Below are positions 48,958 to 59,800 of a stretch of 64,000 nt of DNA, in pieces. Every line of letters starts with the position of its first letter. Position 1 is the first letter of the stretch. Position numbers and translations under genes: made by a program. The stretch spans positions 53,588,587-53,652,586 of the forward strand of contig NC_061865.1 of assembly GCF_907164915.1 (NCBI RefSeq). The letters are read 5' to 3'. The notes under the pieces were generated by a model, which was not told the DNA's origin, ran no database searches, and worked only from the letters and a program-made list of their open reading frames with translations. The stretch is from Impatiens glandulifera (Eukaryota; Streptophyta; Magnoliopsida; Ericales; Balsaminaceae).

Positions 48958-50644
48958 GAATCATTTCTTAACTTTTTTGTTGTCAGCTTGTATCTGTCTA
49001 AGTGAGAAATAACTATCTTATGAACTCTGTTTTACCGCATCAAAATCAGTTATCCATAATGAATTCCATTTTTCTTCTCACGGTTAATATTTTAAGCATC
49101 CCACTAACTGCAATCATGGAAAAGAAAAAATCTGGAGATGGATCTGAAAAAAAATTAAAAATGAAAAAGGGAACAGGATGCAGTGACGTCGAGAAAAGGC
49201 CCCATGAGCAGTTCTGTTATGCACACAGACAATGAATGAGACAATTTGTGGTGGAAGTGGTGCTGATAGTGGCTTATATAATTCAATGGAGAAAGAAAAT
49301 ACTGTAACAACCAAAGCCATGAAAAGGCAGTCCACTAAAAGCTTTTGTCCCTATTATGGTCTTTACTTGTTTACACCATCTTTAAGTTGTTTATATCGAA
49401 TATAGATGTATTTCAAATAGACAAGATTTCAGGTGCTGCTAGGACAGTAAGTGTTCACAGGTTTTCCCACAGAAATACAATAGACATGTCCTCTATATGC
49501 CTCCCACTTCAAATTATTAATGCAATCCACTCTCCATTATCTAAATCTTAATCATAGTTGATAATTCCTATATGCAGATTTGATTATGTGACTTGATACA
49601 CATAGCCATTCAGTATGAACATAGAAACTCAATTGTCTCCTGTAAAAAATGATTTCAGCTGTGTCGGCTGGAAATTTATCAAAGATGAGATAGTTATATA
49701 TCGTTCCACTAAATCAAAAATGGAAAAGTTGAAGGTAGGCATTGTTTGATTCTAGCTTAAACAATTACAAAAGTGGTTTTTTTTATAAAGTAAGATTCTT
49801 TTTCATTGATGTACGATAAATATGAAGTGAATACAATAGTTTATGAATCTTTATATAACTATTGTGAATACTAATCTAAGTACAAATTAAATACTAATAT
49901 AAATAGGAATTGGAATAGGAATCAAATATTATTCTAATTAGGAATCTAGCTCAACTAAAACTATAAATTATAAGTAAGATAATTATAAAATTGAAGAAAG
50001 AAGCTCAATTTGATTCATTAACTTACATCAATGGCTCGTTTTTCTTCTTAAACTTGTGTGGGGCTTGTATTGCTTATAAAACTTTTTAAAATGGATCAAA
50101 TTATTTTTTGGTAAATCTGTTAATTGTCACCCATTATTCTCAATTTTCTTTCAAATTAAGTGCATAACAAGAATTTAACAAAGATAACAAGAAGAAACAT
50201 ACAACGAGATATAATTAATCATTTTATGTAAATAACGAGATTAAGTTCATTAAGCAAAACGAGTCATCTCTAAGTTGAGAAAGCAAAACGAGTCTTTAAT
50301 ACAAGTTCAGTAAGTAAAATGAGCTTCTTTCCAATATCTGAATATATGTAAAACTATTTGTCTATCAATCAAACAAATAGCCTTTCCAATCAGAGAATGA
50401 CAAAAATATATATATCTAATAGTTAAATACCTTATAAAAAATCTTTTAAAAAAACTAAGTTTAGAAAGTTTTTTTTTTAAGGTTTTCGATTCCAAACTAG
50501 AAGCTTAATCAATTGATTCATATAATTTCACATGTTATGAAGAAAAAACAACAATGCAAACAAGTTGTGATAAGGATACCACAAATGAAATTAATCATAA
50601 ATTTCCAAATGTTCTTTATGCAATCATTTTATTCTTTTCATCAT
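48958..50644. other. 3' flank of the bZIP gene and intergenic
   Basis: The first 250 bases probably include the 3' untranslated region. After that the sequence is A+T-rich; short open frames (49,002-49,235 and 49,345-49,551) show no domain. Confidence 0.45.
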
Positions 50645-50750
50645 AGAATTAAGCTCGTTTTTCACTATGGGAATGGACATTCGGTCAGTTTTGGGGACGA
50701 TACTTGGTGTGGTGATAAGTGTTTGATGTATGTTTTCATTTTAACACAAC
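50645..50750 (+). pseudogene. LINE fragment, short
   Basis: The plus-strand frame reads LVFHYGNGHSVSFGDDTWCG and then DKCL, the same motif (GNG-x-S-x-x-F-x-D-D-x-W) as in the LINE remnants at 775-1,760 and 59,030-59,800. Only about 35 codons are recognisable. Confidence 0.6.
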
Positions 50751-52744
50751 GATAATTTCATGTAAAAATTGAACTGATATTCTATTTAAACATGTTTTTT
50801 GAAATTTGGAATAAAAATGCGATATTTTATTCAAATAATGTCCCATGTCTTCTAGCAAAACTTATAAAAACCTAATTGGGATCAGCAACAACATAAAACT
50901 AAGCACATGCTCCTATAACCATTAACTCCTTAAAATATCATACTTTGCTATCGTCATTATCCACTAAAGCAAAACAATACAATTTTACATCTTGATCAAC
51001 AGGCGAAATCATTAAACAATACCTAATCATTATCAAGTAGCTGATCAGAGTTATAATCCTAAAACAATGTATCTGCCTATTCAACTCAAGATTTTATTCA
51101 AATAATACAATTAAAAGGCAAAATCAATAAAAACAGTAGTTACAAAGAACAATGAATTTACATTGCTCAATCAATGTCTAGAAATTTTATGCCCTAGAAT
51201 AGAAATTAGACCGTTTCTCAGTCTTATGCAACGATAAATGAATATAAAAGAAGCAAAATGAACATCAAAGAGCGTCAAAAGTAAAACATAGGTTTCGGAA
51301 AAAGTGAGAAGACAGATTATATCGATAAAAGTATGTTTGAGAAGAGCAGTTACAGTATGAATTGCAATGTCGAAGATGTAATACAGTTGGAGAAAAAGTT
51401 TTACATAAAATTTACCTTCAAATCTTGGAGAAGACGGACGGATTTGATTACTTTGGAGAAAAAAGGTACAGGTTATAGAGAGAGGAGAGAGAATTTCAGT
51501 TGGCGCGTTTTCTTGGTAGTGGGCTTTATTTATTGGACTTGGATATTCACCTCCTGGCTCCTGCTTCTCCGCTCTTGGACTATCAATAGCCCAAAAAGAG
51601 GCAATAAGGTTACGAGCCCAAGTGATAAAAAATAATTAATATTAATATAAAAAATTAAAATACAAAAATATCAATCACACTTTTAATATTAAATATATAT
51701 ATATATATATATATATATTTGAAATTTTTATTTTTTATTTTTTTTTAAAGTACATTTGTTGGATGTGAGATTATTTAGAAAAAAAAATATGAGATTTTTA
51801 ACATTATTTTGTTTAATTATTATTTTTTAACGTTAATACGAGAGTTGATTTAAGCGGGATGGAAATTAAGGAATTCCAACTCATTTTCGGTTCAACAATT
51901 TCAACGTGTACATTTTTTTTTATTATTAAATAGGTAGTTATTGTATATTAGATTCGAATTATTATCATTTTAGTTATGCGATAATTTATTTCAAATCCAC
52001 GTCTTACTTTGATCTAACATTTTTTTAATTTAGTTTATCACATTTATAAGAAAAATATTGTATTCTTGTTGATGATTTATTAGAAAAAATAATTGAAGAT
52101 CTAACTTTAATATATTAGTTAAAGAGAATTGCTTTTTTTCATGAGATAGAAAATTATTTATTGGAGCTTATTAATACGGTAACAAATAATAGTAACATTT
52201 TATTTAAATTAGAATACTTTTAAGTAAAATTAAACTTTAAACTTTATATTCGTGAATAAAAAATAATTTCTAGTTGAACTACTTCAGGTTAAAACAAGGG
52301 TGAAAATTAGATTTTTGAAAAAACCCTAAAGCAATCTTCCACAAATTAGAATGATGATTCAAATTAAGAATGACAATGGATACTTTATGTTATGTTGAAT
52401 GAACCCTATACCCAAAATATGACTATGTTACTAAAAAAATGTATGTATATAACATTCCAGGTTACTTTAAAATGTTTTAGTATGTATTACTAAAATATAA
52501 ACAAAAAAAAAAATGTATTTAAATAAGGTACAAAATTAAGGATTATCGTACTCTACTCTCCAAATAGCAACTCTTCACAAAATCTCACTAAGTTACTCGG
52601 GTTAGAGCGTAAGCTAGTGATGCTTTAGAGCTCTAGTGATGCTTTGACTACTGACTTTCACCATCTACGATTTTTTTAACAGGTTTATTTTAAATTATCA
52701 TTATCTTTGTTAATGTCTCGGATTGAAATAAATTACTATAATTC
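50751..52744. other. intergenic
   Basis: At 51,300-51,640 the sequence is purine-rich and less A+T-rich, with an open frame of 100 codons (51,333-51,635) without recognisable domain. An (AT)n run lies at 51,691-51,719. The remainder is A+T-rich with nothing to report. Confidence 0.4.
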
Positions 52745-52840
52745 GTCCCCGCTAGAGGAACGCATCTCATTACATCAATTAGTATGTATGAGAGGATTAA
52801 TATCGAATCTCCATGAACAAATGATTGATTTACTGAAAAA
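52745..52840 (+). pseudogene. rpoC2: plastid rpoC2 fragment (first piece)
   Basis: The frame reads SLHQLVCMRGLISNLHEQMI and then DL, a decayed form of the plastid RNA polymerase beta'' segment with [20 protein letters not shown]. It is joined directly to an inverted rps4 piece. It is a nuclear copy of plastid DNA with many substitutions and is not functional. Confidence 0.7.
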
Positions 52841-52844
52841 AGAT

Positions 52845-53007
52845 AGCAAAAAAATCATTCCTAGAGTCAAGACTAAGAGAAATGTATAAACCAAAGCTTC
52901 CATCTCTGAATTTTTGTTGTTCATCCATCGCCGTAATAATATCTCGCGGTTTGCAACGATAACTTGGTATATCTACCATGCGACCATTAATTAAAATATG
53001 TCTATTA
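52845..53007 (-). pseudogene. rps4: plastid rps4 fragment
   Basis: On the minus strand: [20 protein letters not shown] and then DIITAMDEQ, which matches the S4 domain of plastid ribosomal protein S4 with few changes. The 5' part of the gene is missing, and the 3' side fades out near 52,845. It is flanked by two rpoC2 pieces, an order that does not occur in plastid genomes. Confidence 0.85.
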
Positions 53008-53119
53008 ATGTCGGATCCCCAATGATAAATGGTTGATTTACCCATTCAAAACAATTTACGTGAAGGACTCTCTTTAACATAATATATAATTTCTTGTTAT
53101 AGAGCCCGCAAAGGGGTTG
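53008..53119 (+). pseudogene. rpoC2: plastid rpoC2 fragment (second piece)
   Basis: The nucleotide sequence TTAATGTCGGATCCCCAATG, then GATTTACCCATTCAAA and ACGTGAAGGACTCTCTTTAA, up to GCCCGCAAAGGGGTTG, is close to plastid rpoC2 (the segment starting LMSDPQ and ending ARKGV). It overlaps in content with the first piece and is much better preserved, so the two are separate or differently aged insertions. Confidence 0.85.
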
Positions 53120-53215
53120 GTGGTACATGATTGTCGTCATCTCGTGCCGTAAGGTGTTGGGTTAAGTCCCGTAACGAGCGCAACCCTCTTGTTTAGTTGT
53201 CATTGTTTCTGGGAC
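53120..53215 (+). pseudogene. rrn16: plastid 16S rRNA fragment
   Basis: Contains GTCGTCATCTCGTGCCGTAA, GGTGTTGGGTTAAGTCCCGT and AACGAGCGCAACCCTC, the universal 1,050-1,130 region of bacterial-type 16S rRNA in its plastid form. It is about 95 bases long and starts directly after the second rpoC2 piece. It is not a functional rRNA. Confidence 0.88.
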
Positions 53216-53224
53216 CTGAGGGAT

Positions 53225-55235
53225 GAGACTCTTGAAGAATCTAAAAAATGTAATATATTTAATATATTGGAGAATCATAAACTTACCTTGAATAATATCC
53301 TCCATGATCTTGCTCTTGTTAAAAATCTAGTTTTTGTTCGTAAATTCACTACGAATAATTCTGTGTCGGTTGAATTTGATCCTTTTGGTTTTTCTGTTAA
53401 AGGTTTTCGGACGGGGACGCGTCTAATGAGATGTGACAGCCGGGAGATATATATCTGGTCACAACTGAGAGACAAGTGTCGTCTTCTATTTTTGCTGCTT
53501 TGTCGCCATCCTTGTGGCATAATCGCCTAGGTCATCCTGACAACTATAGTTTGAATCTCTTAGATTAAATAAATTAATTCATTGTAATAAACATGTTTCT
53601 CATATTTTTCATTCGTGTTCATTGGGAAAACATGTTCTTTTTCCGTTTAAGGCTTCTTCTTCGACTTTTTTATTACCGTTTCACATTATTCATAGTGATG
53701 TATGGACGTCTCCTATGTTAAGTTCTATGACCATAAATATTATGTTTTGTTTCTTAATGATTTTTCATCTTTTTTGTGGACTTCCCTTTATCTCATAAAT
53801 CTCAAGTGTTTAGTGCTTTCTTGCAATTTCGAACACTCGTCAAAACCCAATTTGAGAGAGATATACAAACTTTTCAATGTGATAATAGGAGAGGATTTGA
53901 TAATCATTCGTTTAAAGAATTTGCATCTACGCATGAGATGACTTTTCGCTTCTCATGTCCTCACACTTCGTCTCAGAACGGCAAAGCCGAAAGACAATTT
54001 TGTACTATTAGAGCCGTCAATTTGGGTTAGGACCGTTGGGTTGGCCCACCCATCTAAATAATTTAGATGGGTTTGGTTGAAATATTAGCAACCCATTTTA
54101 AAGTGGGCTTACATGGGCCAGCTTGTTCGGGTTGCGGGCCTAGGCGGGTCGGGCTGGGGTTGGCCTGCGGGTTGGCAAAAAAAATCTAATATGATTTATA
54201 GCCTTATAGCATATGCTGCATAGCCCTATTTTTTTCTCTCTCATGTAGCACTGTAGCAGTCAATACTCAATATTTCGCCCATTAGCCTCCGACTACTTAT
54301 TTGTTCTGCATTTCTTCTCTTCGTTCTCGCCTTCAAGGGTTCGTGGATTCAAACTTGGTTCCAGACTATAACAGTCAATACTTAAATACTTCGCCCATTG
54401 GTCGTTGACAACTTATTTGTTTCGCATTTCTTCTCTTCGTTCTCAATTGATGATATTTAAAGATTGTTGACTTTACTGAAATTTCTATTTTATGAAATTT
54501 TCAAATTTTAGTTATTTTGTTGAACTATTTGGTCAATTGATGTGTAACGATAGACAAGACTTTTGTTTGGTGTGTATTATGACTATTTGATCATGTTTTT
54601 GAATTCTTGTTTTCTAGAACTATTAATAATTTTTATTTGTAATGAGACAACCCGCATGCTGGCTCGCCTAACCCGCAACCCACATTGGATTGGGGATTTT
54701 TAGCCTGCCGGGATGGTGGGTCGGTCCGCCATCGACCCGTCAAACGATGGGTTTTGGTGGGTGGGCCCGCCCTGCCATGAGTTGGCTCGTCTGACCGCTC
54801 TACGTACTATCAATAATATGATTCGTACTTTACTCACTCATGCCAAGATACCCACCTCATTTTGGCATCATGCTCTCGATATTGTCACATACTTCCTAAA
54901 TATTTTTCCGCGTACATGACATACGTTACTCTGTTACAACGTTTATACCGCAATGATCCAACATATGACTATTTACGCGTGTTTGAGTGTTTGTGTTTCC
55001 CATCTATTTCCATCCACGGCGTTTCATAAACTTCTTCCACGTTCTACCACATATGTCTTTCTTGGATACCCATCGAATCACCGATGCTATAAGTGTTTTG
55101 ACATATCAAATGATAAAATCATTATTTGTCGTCACGTCATATTTGATGAGTCTCGTTTCTTTTTGTTGAAATTCAATCCCCTCTACTCTCGTATGATTTT
55201 CTCGATGATCCTCCATCACCATATGTGATTTATCA
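53225..55235 (+). pseudogene. Copia pol pseudogene: GAG-pre-integrase and integrase, split by a hAT element
   Basis: The plus strand shows, in order, VEFDPFGFSVKG and LMRCDS (end of the protease region and GAG-pre-integrase), LWHNRLGHPD (zinc-binding His of the integrase), IHSDVW, FQCDNRRGFDN and CPHTSSQNGKAERQF (integrase catalytic core; the usual CDNGGEF is altered), then after the insertion TLLTHAKIPTSFWHHAL, and TYVFLGYPSNHRCYKCFD (C-terminal part of integrase). Several frameshifts and stops make it inactive. No LTRs were recognised around it. Confidence 0.85.
54009..54802. mobile_element. non-autonomous hAT element inserted in the Copia integrase
   Basis: The ends are inverted repeats, TAGAGCCGTCAATTTGGG on the left and TAGAGCGGTCAGACGAGCC as complement of the right, continuing loosely for about 40 bases (GGCCCACCC on both sides). 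Flanking 8-bp words TGTACTAT (54,001-54,008) and CGTACTAT (54,803-54,810) differ at one base, the target duplication of hAT elements. Subterminal G/C-rich words (GGGTTGGCCCACC, GGGTGGGCCCGCC) are typical of plant hAT MITEs. The integrase reading continues on the other side. There is no transposase. Confidence 0.88.
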
Positions 55236-55540
55236 TTAGTCGGTGAACTCATTAATCTTTTTAAATATATCTGATCTCCTTAGCTCCTTAACGTTAGATT
55301 TTATATTATAGGGAACATTTTTACTTATATTTTCATCGTTTCTTTCAAATGGTTAATCTTGTTATCTTTCGGGTGTACATTTTATTTTTATATTGTTTTT
55401 TTAATATACTTAAACTATTATATTTTTATCCTATTATATTTTTTTAATCTTATATATATTTGAGGTTTATTATTGTATAATTGAATTTATTTTGTTTAAT
55501 AAAAAATTATTTGATATTTTAAAATGACCATGAAATATTG
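55236..55540. other. intergenic, A+T-rich
   Basis: Spacer between the Copia remnant and the next gene; no LTR end could be recognised. Confidence 0.45.
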
Positions 55541-55761
55541 TTTGAGCCAGACCTGTGGTTGGACCGAGCGGATGATCGAAGGAGATAAGTGTCCGCATTC
55601 CCAGACGATCTCTGAAGAACGGACAACGCATCTCTCTTTCCATCCTCATCTTCATTCTGATTGATGTACACGTACTATATACAAATGGAACAATTCCTAT
55701 ACGCGGCATCATCTCCAGCCTGAATTGCAGACAGAATCCGAAAGAAGGAGGAAGAAGGGAA

Positions 55762-55905
55762 ATGTTGGCTCTAGGATTCAATATTCAATATTTCCTAGAT
55801 TTGTTCGTTGCCGGCTTTTCCCTTATGATCGGATTGGGTTTCTTCACTTTCATTGCCGCCATTCTCTGCTCTATCGCTTTCTTGCATAACGCCAGAGATG
55901 TCTAA
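55762..55905 (+). CDS. small single-helix membrane protein, 47 aa
   Basis: A short frame, MLALGFNIQYFLDLFVAGFS..., ending in LHNARDV. A hydrophobic segment of about 25 residues (about 15-41: AGFSLMIGLGFFTFIAAILC and onward) is followed by a short polar tail. The start lies in good context (GGGAAATGTTGG), behind a purine-rich leader, in a local sequence of clearly higher G+C than the surroundings, which marks a transcribed region. Directly after the stop is a likely 5' splice site (TTAGGTAACC), and an acceptor (TTATGCAGATAG) at about 56,692 suggests an intron in the 3' untranslated region. I recall similar very short membrane proteins being conserved in flowering plants, but I know no function. 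Confidence 0.6.
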   Translation: MLALGFNIQYFLDLFVAGFSLMIGLGFFTFIAAILCSIAFLHNARDV

Positions 55906-57596
55906 GCCTTCTTTTTAGGTAACCTAATCTCTATTTCATCATTATTGCTAGATAGATCTGTTCATTAATATGGTTTCCTTTTTATCTCTTCAATTTTGTT
56001 TAATCTTTAATCATCAGGAACTTTAATTGAGTTTTAGGCTGTATTATCATTATCCAGAATCATTTGTTTGTTGGATGCCATTCACAGATTGATCTGAAGA
56101 TTTGTTGAGCTCTGAATGATTTCATTACAAAGAGGCTTTTAGGGTTATTTCAATTTGACTTTGAGAAATTCTTATGGATTATGCTGGGTGGTTTGTGAGC
56201 ATGGCTTATGAATAAAGTGTTGAGTTTGATACCCTTGCATTTTATCACCTCTTTTAGTCTTAACGGCAAAAGGAGGCATATACCCAGGTACTCAGCCTCT
56301 CTGAGGTCTCCGGTTCCATCCCGTTGGTTAAATTGGTTGATTAGATTTGCGGGTTATGTGGTTATTCGCCGGGATTAGTCACTTTTCGAATAAGAAGTTG
56401 GGTTTTCACAATAAAAAAACCACTTTAGCACAACAAGATACCTATTTACATGCTAAGAACAAATAGGGAAATCTATTGAGATTTTGAGAGCATATCCTTC
56501 TAATGTTCTTCTAATCTTTTCATCCAAGATAAAAGATAGCAAAATCTTTCATTAGTCTTCTTTTGAAACAAGAGTTTATTCTCAATTCAACTTAAATGTT
56601 TTTTTATTGAGAATATTAATAATGAAAAAGATTTATGATTGTTTTCTCTTACCATAGATTGTGTCTTTATTGACCTCGGTTTTCTTATGCAGATAGATGA
56701 ACCACTGAACAAACAATGCTCAGTGGTGGAAGATGAGTTACGTTGTTGTCAACACGACTATGGATTGCAACATTACATGAACAATGATGAAACAGATCTC
56801 TTTGCTGTCTCCATTTTAGAAATCTAACCAAGACATGTTGTTTTCAGTCTTCTTTTCTAAAGTTATGTGTTTTTTGTCTGTTTAGAGTACTGTTCCAGTA
56901 TGGTGGTGCTAGAAACTGAATGTGACACAAAAACCCTAATATATACAAATGATTTGCTAAATTTTAGTTAAATTTTGTGTTGTTAAATCTATGTTAAGAT
57001 ATGACATTCATGATGCTAGTTGTAACTGGTTGGTTATGTCTGATAATAATTTTGGATCTTTACCAAGATATATAAAAGCAATTGCATTTAAAAATGAAAC
57101 TTTTGGATTTTGATTCAAAAACACCCTGATCTATAAATATTTTTTTTATTAATGTTTTAATAATATTTTTCAAATGATAAATCTAGGACACTAGTATTCT
57201 TCTATTATTTTACATTTACTTAAAATCTTATTTAAATCTTATTGTGTTTTATTAAGTTAGTTAAATAATTTTGTTTGTTTTAAAATTTTAAAAAAAATAA
57301 TTATTGAGTGAAAATATTTAAAATATATTAATATTTATTAAAATATAATTTTGTATAAAATGATAGAAAATATTTTGATAATAAAAAAATGATTAATTAT
57401 TTTAAATCATTCTTTTTTTATAATAATTCTCGTTTAATAGATTTTAAATATACCTTTATATATATTCTTATATTTAATAATATTTTATTTTATTAAAATT
57501 CAAATACATTATTTTTTATTATTTATATATTAATTTCACTCGAACAATTAGATGTTAAACATTTTTTTTTTAATTATATATAATATATATGTTTTG

Positions 57597-57598
<2 letters not shown>
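55906..57598. other. probable 3' intron and 3' exon of the 47-aa gene, then A+T-rich spacer
   Basis: The sequence from about 55,919 to 56,692 would be an intron in the 3' untranslated region and contains the SINE remnant at 56,262-56,412. The stretch at 56,693-56,880 is less A+T-rich and could be the last, non-coding exon. A frame of 62 codons that overlaps it (56,639-56,827) starts inside the presumed intron and is not called. Beyond 57,000 the DNA is A+T-rich without features. Confidence 0.4.
56262..56412 (+). mobile_element. tRNA-derived SINE remnant
   Basis: Has a box B-like GGTCTCCGGTTCCATCCCG and the words TTGCGGGTTATGTGGTTATT and GCCGGGATTAGTC, which recur in plant SINEs of the Au type. 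It lies in the presumed 3' intron of the 47-residue gene, in sense orientation. Confidence 0.6.

Positions 57599-57647
<49 letters not shown>
57599..57647. repeat. (AT)n microsatellite
   Basis: About 48 bases of TA repeats; a short (AAT)n run follows at about 57,800-57,822. Confidence 0.9.
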
Positions 57648-57652
<5 letters not shown>

Positions 57653-57854
57653 TATTTTATAAAATGTGTGTGAGACTATTTATTGATAGAATAGAAATAG
57701 AGGTGAGAAGTGGCATTATTAAGTATTACATTTAACTAGATTTATTTATTTAGAATAACTCTATTAATAACATATGATAATTTAATATGAGACAAATTTA
57801 ATAATAATAATAATAATAATAAAAACATAAATTAGTTTAGTACAATTTTGGGTG

Positions 57855-58505
57855 TTACTTTTTTTTGGGTTTCCTAGAAAACACCATCCCTCGGATCCCA
57901 TCCGGATCCGCTATAAACCCGAGAGGTCGATAAAACCCAAGAACTCGGGGCTCCGAATACAAAGCAATATTCGTTATCCCTTTCCCAACAAGATCCGCCA
58001 ATAACCGCTCCATCACCGCCTTGCCCAATCCAATCCCCTGCAAAATTCAATTAACCAAAAACCCTAATCCAGATTTCAAATAATCTTTGATATTTCTATA
58101 ATAATCTACCTGATACGACGGATCAACAACAACGTCCCATATAATTGCATTAAACACGCCGTCGCCGGTCGCCCTAGCAAACGCTACAGGTCGCTGGTTC
58201 TTGACGCTTTGAACCCAGATCAATGCGTCGGTGTTTTGGAGCGCAATTCGAACTTTTTCCGGGTCACGTTTGGGAAATCCAACAGATACGAAGACGGAAT
58301 TTAGTTGGTCTAGGTTAAGTCCTTCAGTGGAGCGACGGAAATCGAAGCCTCTTGATGATAGGTTTTCGTCGGAGATGGAGAAATTATTTGAGAGTGGTTG
58401 TGATGAAACGATTACATTGCTGCGAGAGTGGTGGTGGGAGTTGCGAGAGAAAGAAGAATTGGGAGAGATGATGGAGATGTTTCCATGGAAAAGGAATTTA
58501 GACAT
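57855..58505 (-). CDS. plastid-type GNAT acetyltransferase (GNAT1/SNAT2-like), 192 aa, two exons
   Basis: Exon 1 is 58,110-58,505 and ends CAG before GTAGATT; the intron of 72 bp ends TTTTGCAG; exon 2 is 57,855-58,037. The joined protein has 192 residues. The first 50 or so are rich in Ser, Asn and His with few acids, as in a plastid transit peptide. The GNAT fold follows: an acceptor-side segment (LDQLNSVFVSVGFPKRDPEK), then VVVDPSYQ joined to GIGLGKAVM, the acetyl-CoA-binding Q/R-x-x-G-x-G/A loop, and EPRVLGFYRPLGFIADPDG near the end. This pattern matches the plant group of GNAT/SNAT/NSI enzymes, reported to acetylate lysines and N-termini of plastid proteins and also serotonin in vitro. 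The splice sites are inferred, but they restore the motif exactly across the junction. Confidence 0.88.
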
Positions 58506-59029
58506 TCTTTAGAAATGAAGGATTTTCTTCATGAACGAACGAGAGTTGATTTCTTTCTCCAGATCTCTCTATCTGCTTCTCTCGTGAAGTTTGTGGTTGT
58601 CATGTTGCTGAGGAGCTAATTTTTTATTTTAAAAAAATGGATAATGAAAACATTTTAAGTAAAAAGATGTTTTTAAGTAAAACTTAACAATATAGTGTAC
58701 TCATCTCATATCATTAAAAAAACATATGTATTATAAAATTAATATAGTCGAGTTTGGGATCGACACACTCTATCTTCGACCCTGAACCCAATCGGATAAC
58801 TTTTTCCCTTCTCATCTTCAGCCATGTTATATTTTGGTTAACCCATTATGATAAAAATTGTATAAATATAAGTTAGAATGAAGTAGTGTTTATGTATAAA
58901 TTGTGTATTAGTTGTTTGATTTAAATTATAGAAGTTGTATATGATTTATAATTTTGTGTTTTGGTATATATTATAAAATGTAGTATAGCATTATAAATTA
59001 TACGCATTGGATTATTGCGATTATTGAAA
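58506..59029. other. leader of the GNAT gene and intergenic
   Basis: The first 110 bases (to about 58,615) are less A+T-rich and probably hold the 5' untranslated region and promoter. The remainder has no recognisable feature. Confidence 0.45.
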
Positions 59030-59800
59030 CTTATCAGCAACTTCACAAAGACTCGGACATCACCAAATTAATCATAATAATAAGTGAGTTTTCAATTCAA
59101 CATTCTTGTGACACATACGACAACTAACCATGATACAATATTTTTTCATGCACATATCATTCGTAAAATTCACTGTGTATAACGCTTCATCCAAATAACA
59201 AGATCTTGGATGGAATCTTTGATTCTCAAAGTTTCTCCCAACAAAAATTATATAGAATCATTTTAGCAAACAAGTTGTAGCAATGTCCTACATTGAAATT
59301 ATCGATGTCGTTATCGATGTCGACTCACCATGTATAACGCCTTATTCAGATGGGAACATTTGTTTTTTTTGGAAATGGGAACACTTGTTTGCGTCTTACC
59401 AAATGTAAAACTCTATTATGGGTCGAACTCTTCCTAATGTTTAATCTCTTTCTATATCTAATTCGGCTAACGATAATGTCCTTAACTGTGACATTTATAC
59501 ATATAGGAATGTAACAAACTTAGGATACGTCGTAGCTAGACTTTTGACACTACATCAAATGTCATCCAAAAACTGATTGAATAACCATCTTTATAATGAA
59601 ACTAGACTGCTTACGAAACTTTTTTCCACATAGAATAAATTTCCCTCAAATGCTACACCCCACTAGATAATCAGACATTCTGGTGAACCAATTAGACCAA
59701 TCTTAACCATACTTACATATGACCATCGATGCCCAAAGATTATTCGGCTTTGTGCAGATCTACTACACCATTTTGATAAATGAACTTTATTAAAGGAAAT
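59030..59800 (-). pseudogene. LINE 3' fragment, degenerate
   Basis: Same family and orientation as 775-1,760. Matching pieces on the minus strand include TYPKFVTFLYV (against FLEFASIFICR), RIRYRKRLN (against RIRYRRRLN) and SCRMCHKNVELKTH (zinc-binding RVT-like Cys-x2-Cys...His). Every frame is interrupted. Neither the reverse transcriptase core nor a poly(A) tail was recognised. Confidence 0.55.

Noticed and set aside
53120..53215. Functional 16S rRNA gene or bacterial contamination
   Set aside because: Only about 95 bases, with changes in universally conserved positions, embedded among other plastid scraps.
58231..58619. Plus-strand frames opposite the GNAT gene
   Set aside because: Shadows of exon 1 and its leader on the other strand.
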